Positions 43,879-53,781 of a stretch of DNA of 64,000 bases are shown in pieces. Position 1 is the stretch's first letter. Every line of letters starts with the position of its first letter. The position numbers and the translations under genes are program-made. The notes under the pieces are model-generated. The model saw only the letters and a list, made by a program, of their open reading frames with translations, was not told the origin of the DNA and did not search any database. Source of the DNA: CAVVFX01 sp963747535 (lineage in GTDB: Bacteria; Acidobacteriota; Terriglobia; Bryobacterales; Bryobacteraceae); contig CAVVFX010000020.1 of NCBI GenBank assembly GCA_963747535.1, forward strand, positions 806,001 to 870,000. The letters are read 5' to 3'.

Positions 43879-45374
43879 GCCCGGGCAGCCCGCAGAGTTC
43901 TACCCCCTCCGCCCCCACGCTCCGGGTTCGGGCCGAAATAGGGGACGAGCGTCGCGTCTTCACGTTCGCCAAGGCATTTCGCATCGGACGTACGGACGAC
44001 TGTGACGTCTGCATCAAGAACGAGCATGTCAGCCGCAGGCATGTCGAGGTCGTGTTTGAGAACGGATCCTGGCTGATCCGCGATCTGAACAGCGCCAACG
44101 GCATCTTCGTGAACGGCGAGAGGGTGCAGTCCGTGCCGCTGTTCACGACGCTCAAGATCCGGCTGGGGGTTCAAGGGCCGTTCGTCGAATTTGTAGTGGA
44201 CGCGCGAGCGGAACAGCCGGCTCCGGTCGCGCCGCAGCCGCCAGTTTCCCAGGCCCCTTCGCAGACCATGGCCGCGAACACGGAGCACAGCAAAGCCGCG
44301 AAGTACTATTTCGGGCCTGCGAACGACCCTTCGATCGGCGACCACACGCGCATGCTCCGGGTGGCGTTCGCCGAGGTCCAGACCAAGCAGAAACGGAAAT
44401 ACGGAGGGATCATCGCCGGGCTGGTGCTATGCGCGATGGCGGCCGGCGGCTATGCGTTCTATCTGCATCAGCAGGCGAAGAAGAATCGTGAGCAGGCAGA
44501 GGCGATCTTTTACTCCATGAAATCCATGGACCTGGAAATCGCGGAAATCGAAAAGAAGGTCGCAGCCAGCGGAAATACTCAGGCGGGGACAGACGTGCTC
44601 CGCCTCCGGGCCCAGCGTAAGGCGGCGGACGATAATTACAATCATCTGCTCGCCTCGCTGAAAGTTTACGATCCCAAGATGAGCGAGCAACAGAAGCTGG
44701 TGTTGCGCGTCGCGCGGATCTTCGGCGAGTGCGAAGTGGCCATGCCTCCCGAGTTTCTGACGGAAATCCAGAACTACATCAACAAATGGAAATCTTCCGG
44801 CCGGTATCTGCGCGCGGTCAGACTGGCGCGGGACAAGGGCTATACCGAAACCATCGCGCACGATTTCCTCACGGAAGGACTCCCGCCGCAGTTTTTCTAC
44901 TTAGGGATGCAGGAAAGCGATTTCCAGGAAATGATCAGCGGTCCGCCGACGCACGCGGGAATTGCGAAGGGCATGTGGCAGTTCATTCCTTCGACAGCGG
45001 AAAAATATGGCCTCAAGCTCGGTCCGCTCGTGGATTTAGCGCGGCCGGATCCAGGCGATGACCGGCATCATTGGGATCGCGAAACCAAGGCCGCGGCGGC
45101 TTACATCAAGGACTTGTACAGTACCGATGCGCAGGCTTCGGGATTACTGGTCATGGCATGTTATAACTGGGGCGAAAAGTCGGTGCTCCCGCTGGTTCAG
45201 AGTATGCCGAATAATCCGCGAGAACGTAACTTCTGGAAGTTACTATCGTTATACCGGAATAAGATTCCGGATGAGACATATGACTATGTGTTCTATATCG
45301 TGTCGGCAGCGGTGATCGGGGAGAATCCCAAGCTATTCGGCATGGATTGCGATAACCCGCTCAACGGTTACTGA
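43875..45374 (+). CDS. FHA - transmembrane - lytic transglycosylase (SLT) fusion protein
   Basis: 499 aa. An N-terminal forkhead-associated domain at about 15-110 has the phosphothreonine-binding pattern FRIGRTDDCDVCIKNEHVSR followed by RH. A Pro/Gln linker and a membrane segment near residues 176-195 (GGIIAGLVLCAMAAGGYAFY) follow, then a charged coiled-coil and a lysozyme-like SLT domain with the catalytic Glu at about E347 in YLGMQESDFQEM, then AKGMWQFIPSTAEKYGL and MACYNWGEKSVL. With FHA in the cytoplasm and SLT in the periplasm, the protein could couple a kinase signal to peptidoglycan cleavage. This is inference. An intact catalytic Glu is seen. Confidence 0.85.
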   Translation: MSPGSPQSSTPSAPTLRVRAEIGDERRVFTFAKAFRIGRTDDCDVCIKNEHVSRRHVEVVFENGSWLIRDLNSANGIFVNGERVQSVPLFTTLKIRLGVQGPFVEFVVDARAEQPAPVAPQPPVSQAPSQTMAANTEHSKAAKYYFGPANDPSIGDHTRMLRVAFAEVQTKQKRKYGGIIAGLVLCAMAAGGYAFYLHQQAKKNREQAEAIFYSMKSMDLEIAEIEKKVAASGNTQAGTDVLRLRAQRKAADDNYNHLLASLKVYDPKMSEQQKLVLRVARIFGECEVAMPPEFLTEIQNYINKWKSSGRYLRAVRLARDKGYTETIAHDFLTEGLPPQFFYLGMQESDFQEMISGPPTHAGIAKGMWQFIPSTAEKYGLKLGPLVDLARPDPGDDRHHWDRETKAAAAYIKDLYSTDAQASGLLVMACYNWGEKSVLPLVQSMPNNPRERNFWKLLSLYRNKIPDETYDYVFYIVSAAVIGENPKLFGMDCDNPLNGY

Positions 45375-45425
45375 CAGATTGACGTTTGTACTAGACACCG
45401 AGCCAAAAGCGGCTGCTGCGCAGCC

Positions 45426-45455
45426 GGACAGACCACAAAAAACGATGGTCTGTCC
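45426..45455. repeat. CAGACCA/TGGTCTG hairpin repeat, copy 2
   Basis: GGACAGACCA and TGGTCTGTCC enclose a CAAAAAACGA loop. It follows the FHA gene and may serve as a terminator for the convergent pair, but no T-tract is seen. Confidence 0.75.
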
Positions 45456-45498
45456 TACGGGAGGCTGTGGCATGGGAGGCTGTGGAGGGCACGCTGTG

Positions 45499-46932
45499 CT
45501 ACGCCATTATCTCCTTCACTACCCGGCCCTCCACGTCTGTCAGGCGGAAGTGGCGGCCCTGGAACTTATAGGTCAACTTGGTGTGGTCGATCCCCAGGCA
45601 ATTCAGAAACGTCGCCTGCAAGTCGTGCACGTGCACCGGACTCTCCGTGATGTTATAGCAAAAGTCATCCGTGGCGCCGAGCACGACGCCGGGCTTCATG
45701 CCTCCGCCCGCCATCCACATCGTGAAGCATCGCGGATGGTGGTCGCGGCCATAGTCGTCTTTGGTGAGGCGGCCCTGGCAGTAGACCGTGCGCCCGAATT
45801 CCCCGCCCCAGACGACCAGCGTATCGTCCAACATGCCGCGCTGCTTGAGATCCGAAATCAGGGCCGCGGACGCCTGGTCGGTATCTTTACACCTTGCAGG
45901 CAGACCTTTCGGCAGTCCGGCGTGATGGTCCCAATCGCGGTGGTAGAGCTGGATGAAACGAACACCTCGCTCAGCCAAACGGCGCGCGAGAAGACAATTC
46001 GAGGCGAACGTGCCTGGCTTCTTTGCGTCCGGCCCGTAGAGATCGATTATGGATTGCGGTTCCTTCGACAGGTCCGTCAATTCGGGCACAGACGCTTGCA
46101 TCCGGAACGCCATCTCGTATTGCGCAATGCGCGTCGAAACTTCGGGATCACCGGATGCATCGGCTGTCATGTGATTTAATTTGCCGAGCGAATCGAGGAA
46201 CGCGCGCCGGTCGTGACGATCGAAGCCGTGCGGGTCGGAGAGATACAACACCGGATCGCCGACCGAGCGGAACTTCACGCCCTGATACTTGCTGGGCAGA
46301 AACGCGCTGCCCCAGAGGCGGTCGAAGAGCGGCTGTCCTCCCGATCCTCCGGAAGAGATCATCACCACAAACGCAGGCAGATCTTCAGTCTCCGCGCCGA
46401 TCCCGTAGGAGATCCACGAGCCCATGCTGGGACGCCCGCCGAGTTGCGCGCCGGTCTGCATCATGGTGACCGCGGGATCGTGGTTGATCGCCTCCGTGTA
46501 CACGCTTTTGACAATCGTGAGATCGTCGACAATGCCGGCGGTATGCGGGAGCAACTCACTGACCCATGCGCCGCTCTTGCCGTATCGCGCGAACGTGAAC
46601 TTCGATGGCACTACGGGAAAACTCGCCTGCTGGGAGGACATGCCGGTAAGGCGTTGCCCCTGGCGGATGGATTCTGGCAGTTCGGTTCCCTGCAAGTCGA
46701 CGAGGTGCGGCTTGTAGTCGAACAATTCCATCTGCGACGGCGCGCCGGATTGGAAGAGATAGATGACGCGTTTCGCTTTGGGGGCGAAGTTGGGAAAGCC
46801 GGGAAGTCCGCCGGTGGCGTTAGCCGGCTCTTTGGCGAGCCCATCGCGTTCCAACAGGCTCGCCAGTGCCGCCGCGCCGATGCCCGTTGCGGATCGCGAG
46901 AAGAAGTGCCGTCTGCTGAGGAGCGGGTCCAT
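45499..46932 (-). CDS. DUF1501 protein (Tat-exported)
   Basis: 477 aa. Twin-arginine leader SRRHFFSRSATGIGAAALAS is followed by an alkaline-phosphatase-superfamily-like fold typical of DUF1501: KRVIYLFQSGAPSQMELFDY, GSWISYGIGAETEDLPAFV and GRDHHPRCFTMWMAGGGMKP near the end, with metal-type His/Asp clusters. DUF1501 genes are almost always next to PSD1 (DUF1549/1553) genes, as here, four bases downstream. They are abundant in Planctomycetes, Verrucomicrobia and Acidobacteria. Reaction unknown; sulfated polysaccharide use has been proposed. Confidence 0.9.
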   Translation of the reverse strand: MDPLLSRRHFFSRSATGIGAAALASLLERDGLAKEPANATGGLPGFPNFAPKAKRVIYLFQSGAPSQMELFDYKPHLVDLQGTELPESIRQGQRLTGMSSQQASFPVVPSKFTFARYGKSGAWVSELLPHTAGIVDDLTIVKSVYTEAINHDPAVTMMQTGAQLGGRPSMGSWISYGIGAETEDLPAFVVMISSGGSGGQPLFDRLWGSAFLPSKYQGVKFRSVGDPVLYLSDPHGFDRHDRRAFLDSLGKLNHMTADASGDPEVSTRIAQYEMAFRMQASVPELTDLSKEPQSIIDLYGPDAKKPGTFASNCLLARRLAERGVRFIQLYHRDWDHHAGLPKGLPARCKDTDQASAALISDLKQRGMLDDTLVVWGGEFGRTVYCQGRLTKDDYGRDHHPRCFTMWMAGGGMKPGVVLGATDDFCYNITESPVHVHDLQATFLNCLGIDHTKLTYKFQGRHFRLTDVEGRVVKEIMA

Positions 46933-46936
46933 GGTT

Positions 46937-49900
46937 TTACTCTTTGGTAATCGTCTCGTCGAGATTGAGGATCAGGCTTGCTACCGCCGAGTACGCCGCG
47001 AGGTCGGCAGTACCCAGTGCGTTATCCCTAGGCGAATCGCCATTTCCGAGGAATTCTTTCGCGGCCTTGAAATCAGCCCGGTAGCGGCTCTCGAAGTGCC
47101 GCAGGGTCTCCAGCACGACCTGCTTTTCGGCATCGCTGGCGGGTCTCGCCAACGCCAGACGCCATGCATAATCGATGCGCTGCCCGGGCTGCGAACCGCC
47201 GTCCTTCATCATCCGCTCGGCAAATTTCCGCGCAGCTTCGAGGAACGCGACATCATTCATCAGGTTAAGGGCCTGCAGCGGCGTGTTGGTCCGGACCTCG
47301 TTCACCGTACACACTTCGCGATTCGGGGAGTCGAAATTTATCATGAATGGCGGCGCGACGGTCCGCTTCCAGTAGGTGTATAGCGACCGGCGATATAGCC
47401 CGTTGCCTTTATCTGGAGTGTAGCCTTTACCACCCGCAAGTTCCTGCCAGAGTCCCGGCGGCTGATACGGCTTCACGGATGGGCCGCCGATTTTTTCCGC
47501 CAGCAGTCCCGCGAGATAAAGAGCCTGATCGCGAATCATGTCGGGACCCAGACGCAGCCGCGGCCCGCGGGCGAGTAACCGATTGTCCGGATCCTTCTGC
47601 AGCAACTCCGGCGTGACCTTCGACGACTGGCGATACGCCGCCGACATCACGATGGTCTTCTGCAGCGCTTTCACATTCCACCCGCTGTCCATAAACTCGA
47701 CGGCGAGCCAATCGAGCAGATCCTGATTGACCGGCGGATCGCCTTGCGAGCCAAAATCCTGCACCGTCTTCACGATCCCTGCGCCGAAGTACATCTGCCA
47801 GAAACGATTGACGGTCACTCGGGCGGTGAGTGGATTGCTTCGATCCACGAGCCACCGCGCGAGCCCCAAGCGGTTGTCGGGCCATTCCGGCTTCATGGGC
47901 GGGAAGACCGACAGGATGCCGGGTTCCACCTTGTCGCCATGCGCGTCGTACGCGCCGCGCTTGAGAATGAAGGTTGGACGCGGGGGATTCATGTCCTGCA
48001 TGACCATGGTTGTTGGCACGGTCTTGAGGAATTGGTCGTACTCTTTCTTCGCGGCCAGCAACTGTGTGCGGACTGCGCGCATTTTCGGAGGTAGCGCGGT
48101 CTCGAGAAAACAATATCGCAGCTTGTCGGCCTGGGCGGCGCTTCTGGCAGCAGCGTTCATAGCCGCAATTTGCGGGACAGTATCCAGCAATGGAACCACA
48201 GCGGCCTCCTGAGGTGTAAGTTCGCGATTGTAGACCCGGACGTCAGCGATGTCTCCGGTGAAGCGGAGTCCCGCACCTGCGCCGATCCGGAAAGGACGCT
48301 TACCCTTCATCGGCCAGATCAACTCGTCGAACAGCACAGCGACCTTCTGCGGCCGTCCGTCAACGTAGATCCGAATGCCGGAGGCCTTCATGCCGCCGTC
48401 GTAGCTGACGAGTACGTGTTGCCACTCGTGGAGCTTGATTGGCTCTACAGTTTCAAGGCGCAGTCCCAGATCGCTCCAACGGTAGATCACGTGGAGCCGG
48501 ATCCTGCCGTCGATGAGATAGACGCCGTGCCCTTTACCCTCCATGTAATCGTCGGCATGCGAGAGAATTGCGCCCTGGTCAGCATCGGGTTTGATCCAGG
48601 CGGCGAAAGTGAAGGGCTCGTTGTAATCGAAGTCGGCCACTTCTTTAGCGGCTTCGAGGTAGCGGGATCCGTCGAAGTGACGAGCCGGACCTGCGGGGCT
48701 GGCCGCTACCGGCAGATCGGCAGGCTTCATTTCGGCAGTCGACTGCCGGAACGTCAGCCCTTCCGTAATGGTCCAATCGGATGCCGGCCGAAAATCAGCA
48801 CTGCGTTCAGCCTGAGCAACAGCGGATTGCAACGCATCCCATTTCTCTCGCGTCGCCGCGACCTTCGCGGCCAAACCCTCCAGCACTTTCTGCTCATCCG
48901 GCCGCGGCGCTTTGATCTTGGGATCATCGTTGCCGAAGTTGTAGGCGAAGCCGTTGCCCGGGACGCTATTGAAGTACGCGAACATCCGATAATAATCGCG
49001 TTGCGGAATGGGATCGTACTTGTGATCGTGACAGCGTGCGCAGCCGACGGTGAGACCCATCCAGACGGTTGCGGTGGTTTCGGTGCGGTCCGCGGCGTAA
49101 TCCACGCGAAACTCTTCGGGCACGATGCCGCCTTCCGCGCTGGTCCGGTGATTGCGATTGAAACCGGTCGCGATCATCTGATCGAGCGTAGGATTCGGCA
49201 GCAGATCGCCGGCGATCTGGTCTACCGTGAATTCGTCGTACGGCAGGTTGCGATTGAACGCGTCGATGACCCAGTCGCGCCAGCGCCACATTTCGCGCAC
49301 CCCGTCGTTCGAATAACCGTTGGTATCGGAAAAGCGGGCAGCTTCCAGCCAGCGGAACGTCATGCGTTCTCCGTAGCGGGGCGAGGCGAGGAGGCGGTCG
49401 ACGACGTTCTCGTACGCATGCGCCGAGGTGTCGTGCAAAAAGGCATCCACCTCCTTCGGCGTGGGCGGCAAGCCGGTCAGGTCGAGGCTCACGCGGCGAA
49501 TCAAAGTGCGGCGATCGGCTTCCGGCGAGGGATGCAGCCCCTCCCGGTCCAGGCGGGCAAGGACAAAGAAATCGATGTCGTTGCGAGGCCAATGCTCATC
49601 GCTGACCGGTGGCCGCACCGACCGTCTCGGCGGTATGAACGACCACAATAGCTGCCAGTTGGCGCCCTGATCGATCCAGCGGCGAATCGTCTCGATTTCC
49701 TTATCGCTGAGCTTTTCGCGGCCGGCATAGGCGGGCGGCATGCGGACGGCGGTGTTCTCCGAACTGATGCGGCGGAACATTTCGCTCTCGCCGGCATGGC
49801 CGGGAACGATCACTTTGCGTCCTCCAGGGAGGTCGATCTTCGCCCCGCTCTCGATATCGAAGCGCAGTTGGGTCTTGCGGCTGACGCTCGAAGGACCATG

Positions 49901-50023
49901 GCACGTGTAGCACTTGTCGGAGAGGATGGGGCGGATGTCGCGGTTGAACTCTACCTCCTGCGCCGTGGCCAGCGGGATCAACGAAAGCAGTACAACGAGC
50001 AGGCTGGAGATCGGGAGCGGCAT
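46937..50023 (-). CDS. PSD1-type protein: planctomycete cytochrome c-like, DUF1549, LamG, DUF1553
   Basis: 1028 aa. Signal peptide MPLPISSLLVVLLSLIPLATA precedes a cytochrome-like motif CYTCHGPSS (haem c site CXXCH) near residue 37. DUF1549 follows (WPRNDIDFFVLARLDREGL, ARHDH-type CARCHDHKYDPI), then a LamG/concanavalin-like insert around 440-620 (FTFAAWIKPDADQGAILS), and DUF1553 at the end (RVTVNRFWQMYFGAGIVKT). Probable periplasmic haem protein acting with the DUF1501 protein; substrate unknown. Confidence 0.9.
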   Translation of the reverse strand: MPLPISSLLVVLLSLIPLATAQEVEFNRDIRPILSDKCYTCHGPSSVSRKTQLRFDIESGAKIDLPGGRKVIVPGHAGESEMFRRISSENTAVRMPPAYAGREKLSDKEIETIRRWIDQGANWQLLWSFIPPRRSVRPPVSDEHWPRNDIDFFVLARLDREGLHPSPEADRRTLIRRVSLDLTGLPPTPKEVDAFLHDTSAHAYENVVDRLLASPRYGERMTFRWLEAARFSDTNGYSNDGVREMWRWRDWVIDAFNRNLPYDEFTVDQIAGDLLPNPTLDQMIATGFNRNHRTSAEGGIVPEEFRVDYAADRTETTATVWMGLTVGCARCHDHKYDPIPQRDYYRMFAYFNSVPGNGFAYNFGNDDPKIKAPRPDEQKVLEGLAAKVAATREKWDALQSAVAQAERSADFRPASDWTITEGLTFRQSTAEMKPADLPVAASPAGPARHFDGSRYLEAAKEVADFDYNEPFTFAAWIKPDADQGAILSHADDYMEGKGHGVYLIDGRIRLHVIYRWSDLGLRLETVEPIKLHEWQHVLVSYDGGMKASGIRIYVDGRPQKVAVLFDELIWPMKGKRPFRIGAGAGLRFTGDIADVRVYNRELTPQEAAVVPLLDTVPQIAAMNAAARSAAQADKLRYCFLETALPPKMRAVRTQLLAAKKEYDQFLKTVPTTMVMQDMNPPRPTFILKRGAYDAHGDKVEPGILSVFPPMKPEWPDNRLGLARWLVDRSNPLTARVTVNRFWQMYFGAGIVKTVQDFGSQGDPPVNQDLLDWLAVEFMDSGWNVKALQKTIVMSAAYRQSSKVTPELLQKDPDNRLLARGPRLRLGPDMIRDQALYLAGLLAEKIGGPSVKPYQPPGLWQELAGGKGYTPDKGNGLYRRSLYTYWKRTVAPPFMINFDSPNREVCTVNEVRTNTPLQALNLMNDVAFLEAARKFAERMMKDGGSQPGQRIDYAWRLALARPASDAEKQVVLETLRHFESRYRADFKAAKEFLGNGDSPRDNALGTADLAAYSAVASLILNLDETITKE

Positions 50024-50331
50024 GGATCGCTACTTTTCCAGTCTAGCGTTTACGCGGCTAGTTTTTTATCCCTAATACAACTGCCGTGGCGCAAGTACTT
50101 TGCCTGCGGGGTCGAGACTTGTATCAACTTGCAAGAATTGGCGTACGGAACCGCCTGCTTAACGCGCGCGGCTCAGCAACAACTTCCGAGCCACGACCGT
50201 TTTGGGAGTGGTGCGCGAACTTTTGCAGTAGGTACCAGACCAGTGTCGTCTCGACCTTTATCCGGTGAGAAAAAAGGTCGCGAGTGAGGCTTCTGCGGGC
50301 GAAGTGTAAAAAACGATACAATACGGGCGGA
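50024..50331. other. Spacer with a dispersed GC-rich repeat
   Basis: 308 bp between the divergent PSD1 and histidine kinase genes. Apart from the repeat at 50149-50213 I see no gene; promoters for both genes should lie here. Confidence 0.5.
50149..50213. repeat. ACCGCTTGCT/ACGCGCGCGGCTC dispersed repeat, copy 2
   Basis: AACCGCCTGCTTAACGCGCG then CGGCTCAG, TTCCGAGCCACGACCGTTTT and GGGAGTGGT. It matches 43370-43451 in order and orientation, with a shorter centre. Confidence 0.65.
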
Positions 50332-53300
50332 ATGCTGACTCGTGGTAGAAGTGGTGCGAAGACCGTGCTCAGTGCCGTTGAAGCGCTCCCTTTTGGAGTA
50401 GCGGTAACTGATGTGAATGGGATTGTTACATGGGCCAATCCGGAGTTCGCTCAACTTGCGGGCTGCGCTGCAGACGAAGTGCGGGGTCAATCCGCGGGTG
50501 AATTCGCTTTCGCTGAACTGGCGCGCACCGCCCCACGTCCAGAACCGTGGCTGAGAGAGGCTGTCTGCCGGCGGAAAACGGGTGAAGTCTACAGAGCGAA
50601 ACATTCCATAACTCCGCTCCGAAATCCGGCTGGAGACGTGACCGGCTTCTGGATAACGAAGCAGGAAAGCAGCCAGGAAAGCGGCGAAGTCGAGAGCACG
50701 GACCTGCTCACCCGGCATGGCCAAGCAGAACGGAAAAACGCTAAGAAAACCCTGTCGGAAGCCGAGAATAAATTCCGGAACATTTTCGATGGGGCACTCG
50801 AAGGAATCTATCGAACAACGATGGAGGGAAGCGTACTCGAAGCCAACCACGCGATGGCAAGGATGCTGGGCTACGATTCAGCTCAGGAGGTCGTATCTTC
50901 GATCACCGACTCGGCTCAACAGGTTTGGCTGGATCCGGAAGGGCGCGCGCATTTTCTCGAGTTGCTCGAACGTCATGGCGTCGTCCGTGGACACGAGTGC
51001 CGGCACCGCCGCAAGGACGGGAGCGTGATCTGGGTTTCGCTCAACAGCCGAAAAGTGTGCGGAGAGGATGGCCTGCCACTTTACATTGAAGGCTTCATCG
51101 AAGATATCAGCGACCGCAAGCGGATAGAAGAAGCCCTGCGAAAGTCTGAGGAGAAATTTGCCAGGACGTTTCTATGCAGTCCTGCCATCATCACCATTTG
51201 CGATATCAATGACGGCGGCCGGCTCATTGAGGTCAATGAGGCGTTTGAACGCGCTACCGGCTACCGGCGAGAGGAAGCCATTGGGCGCGACGCGGAGGAA
51301 CTTGGGCTATGGGCGGACCCTGGTGAATTAGAGGAGAGCATTAAGCAATTCCGGGAGACCGCCCGTTTGCGCAATTTCGAAAGCCGTTTCCGCAGGAAAA
51401 ACGGCGATATCGGGATAGGGTTGAGTTCATCGGAGTTGATTGAACTCGACGGCAAGCCATATGCGGTTTCGGCGATCATCGACATTACAGAACGGAAAAA
51501 TGCAGAAGCAAACCTTAAGGCTCAGCACGAAAGGTTTCAAAGAATCATAGAACATACTGATGCCGGTTATTTCCGAATCGGCCTGGATGGGTGCTACGAA
51601 GACGTGAATCCTGCGTGGCTTCGGATGCACGGATTTACTCGCAGAGAGGATGCCATCGGGCTGCATTTCTCCAGAGTTCAAGTTTCGCAGGATTCGGCCG
51701 AGTCTGACGAGATTCTTAAAGCTCTCCTGCGAGGCGGATCGGAAACGAGTGGCGAGTTTTCCAGATTGCGTCGGGATGGAACGATCGGCCACCACAGCTT
51801 CTCGGCAAATGCCGTACTCGACGGCAACCGGGTGATCGGTGCCGAAGGCTTTCTGATCGATATCAGCGATCTGAAGATCGCCGAGCAGGAAAGACTGCAG
51901 AGCGACCAGCGGTACCGGTCCCTTTTTGACTCGATGCACGAAGGGGTTGCCGTACATCGCCTGACGTACTCTGGTGGAGGTCCCGACAATTATGTTTTGC
52001 TGGATGTGAACCGCCGGTTTGAAGAGATCGTCGGCATCAGACAGGAAAATGTGGCGAATCGGCTGGCAACGGACGTTTACGGCGTGCCGGCTCCGCCCTA
52101 CCTGAAAGAGTTTGCCTCGGCGGTGCAGACTCAGTCTCCGTTCGATTTCGAGACATACTTCAAGCCGCTCCATAAGCACTTCAACATTTCGGTGGCACCT
52201 ATGGGCGAAGATCTCTTCGCCACGATTTTTTTCGACGTGACAGAACAGAAAAAAGCCGAAGAGACCATGCGGAGTCTTGCGACTGCTATCGAACAGGCCG
52301 GCGAGACCATCGTGATCACCGGTCTCGACGGAACGATTCAATACTGCAATCCTGCATTTGAGAAGATTACGGGCTACTCGAAGGAAGAGGCGATTGGACA
52401 GAATCCAAGGGTTTTGAAATCGGGTAAACACGCGCCGGAGTTCTACCAGGAACTGTGGTCCACCATCATGCAGGGAAAGGTCTGGAGCGGGCGCCTGATC
52501 AATAAGAAGAAGGATGGTTCCCTCTACGAAGAAGATGCCACGATCTCCCCGATAAAAGATGCTTCCGGGCAAAGGCTCGGTTTCGTGGCCGTGAAGCGCG
52601 ACGTAACCGAGCGGTTGCACCTGGAGGAGCAGTTTCGCCAGGCTCAAAAACTGGAAAGTGTCGGAAGACTGGCAGGCGGCGTGGCGCATGATTTCAATAA
52701 CCTTCTTACGGTGGTGTGTGGCTACAGTGACTTGCTCCTGAAACAATTGAAGCCCCGCGATCCGTTGCGATCGTTCGCGGAGGAGATCAAGAAGGCCGGA
52801 GACCGTGCGGCCGGACTCACCAGGCAACTGCTGGCCTTCAGCCGCAAGCAGGTCATCAAACCGCGCGTGCTGGACCTGAACGCCACGATCAAGGACTGCG
52901 CGCCCATGCTGCAACGCCTGATCGGCGAGGATATTGCTCTTGAGATGCATCCGGCGCGTTCGTTGGGACAGGTCCTGGCAGACCCTGTTCAAATTCATCA
53001 GGTCATCATGAATCTCGCCGTGAATGCCCGTGACGCCATGCCGGATGGGGGAAAACTTGATATTCAAACCGAGAACGCCGATCTCATGGAAGGCCGTCCC
53101 TCTCACCCCGACGCAGTGCCCGGGCGGTACGTCCTGATAACGGTGACCGACACGGGACACGGAATGGATCAGACCGTCCGGGAAAAAATCTTCGAACCGT
53201 TTTTCACCACCAAAGAGGCAGGCCAAGGCACAGGGCTAGGGCTATCGACCGTCTACGGCATTATTCGACAGAGCGGCGGCTGGATTGATGTTTGGAGTGA

Positions 53301-53781
53301 AGTGGGAGCTGGAACATCGTTCAAACTGTATTTCCCCCGCATGGACGAGAGTCCAACGCCCGAAGAGATAAGAGACAGTGCGCCGGAGCAAGCAGGCGTC
53401 GAGACGATTCTCGTGGTGGAAGATCAAGAGACGGTTCGATGCTTCATGAAGACTGCGCTGCGGCAGCATGGATATCGCGTCATCGAAGCATCCGACGGCA
53501 ATGCGGCGCTTGAGCTGGTCAAACAGCATTCCGGGGAGATTCACCTGTTATTGACCGATGTGGTTATGCCCGGAATGAACGGCAAGGAGTTATCCGAACG
53601 GTTGAAGATATTGCGCCCGAATCTAAAGGTACTCTTCACATCCGGCTACACGACAGATGTGATTGGCAAGCGCGGCGTGCTCGATTACGATGTTGCCTAT
53701 ATACAGAAACCGTTTAGTCATAACGGATTGGCAGAGAAGGTTCGAGAGGTTTTAGGAGAACCGCCTTCCAGTACCGGCTGA
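50332..53781 (+). CDS. Soluble hybrid histidine kinase with six PAS domains and a receiver
   Basis: 1149 aa from ATG 50332. No membrane segment. Six PAS domains fill residues 1 to about 770 (starts such as AVEALPFGVAVTDVNGIVTW, FRNIFDGALEGIYRTTMEG, ARTFLCSPAIITICDI, FQRIIEHTDAGYFRIGLDG, YRSLFDSMHEGVAVHRL and AIEQAGETIVITGLDG). The HisKA box GRLAGGVAHDFNNLL has the phospho-His at about H786, followed by HATPase boxes NLAVNARDAMPDGG and GTGLGLSTVYG. A C-terminal receiver has its phospho-Asp at about D1076 (LLLTDVVMPGMNG). Cytoplasmic sensor; signal and output unknown. It lies 118 bp upstream of the purine operon on the same strand, but no direct link is shown. Confidence 0.9.
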   Translation: MLTRGRSGAKTVLSAVEALPFGVAVTDVNGIVTWANPEFAQLAGCAADEVRGQSAGEFAFAELARTAPRPEPWLREAVCRRKTGEVYRAKHSITPLRNPAGDVTGFWITKQESSQESGEVESTDLLTRHGQAERKNAKKTLSEAENKFRNIFDGALEGIYRTTMEGSVLEANHAMARMLGYDSAQEVVSSITDSAQQVWLDPEGRAHFLELLERHGVVRGHECRHRRKDGSVIWVSLNSRKVCGEDGLPLYIEGFIEDISDRKRIEEALRKSEEKFARTFLCSPAIITICDINDGGRLIEVNEAFERATGYRREEAIGRDAEELGLWADPGELEESIKQFRETARLRNFESRFRRKNGDIGIGLSSSELIELDGKPYAVSAIIDITERKNAEANLKAQHERFQRIIEHTDAGYFRIGLDGCYEDVNPAWLRMHGFTRREDAIGLHFSRVQVSQDSAESDEILKALLRGGSETSGEFSRLRRDGTIGHHSFSANAVLDGNRVIGAEGFLIDISDLKIAEQERLQSDQRYRSLFDSMHEGVAVHRLTYSGGGPDNYVLLDVNRRFEEIVGIRQENVANRLATDVYGVPAPPYLKEFASAVQTQSPFDFETYFKPLHKHFNISVAPMGEDLFATIFFDVTEQKKAEETMRSLATAIEQAGETIVITGLDGTIQYCNPAFEKITGYSKEEAIGQNPRVLKSGKHAPEFYQELWSTIMQGKVWSGRLINKKKDGSLYEEDATISPIKDASGQRLGFVAVKRDVTERLHLEEQFRQAQKLESVGRLAGGVAHDFNNLLTVVCGYSDLLLKQLKPRDPLRSFAEEIKKAGDRAAGLTRQLLAFSRKQVIKPRVLDLNATIKDCAPMLQRLIGEDIALEMHPARSLGQVLADPVQIHQVIMNLAVNARDAMPDGGKLDIQTENADLMEGRPSHPDAVPGRYVLITVTDTGHGMDQTVREKIFEPFFTTKEAGQGTGLGLSTVYGIIRQSGGWIDVWSEVGAGTSFKLYFPRMDESPTPEEIRDSAPEQAGVETILVVEDQETVRCFMKTALRQHGYRVIEASDGNAALELVKQHSGEIHLLLTDVVMPGMNGKELSERLKILRPNLKVLFTSGYTTDVIGKRGVLDYDVAYIQKPFSHNGLAEKVREVLGEPPSSTG

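Noticed and set aside
48170..49651. 493-codon plus-strand frame inside the PSD1 gene
   Set aside because: Shadow; DUF1549/1553 and LamG motifs are on the minus strand.
51427..53226. 599-codon minus-strand frame inside the histidine kinase gene
   Set aside because: Shadow; all kinase and receiver motifs are on the plus strand.
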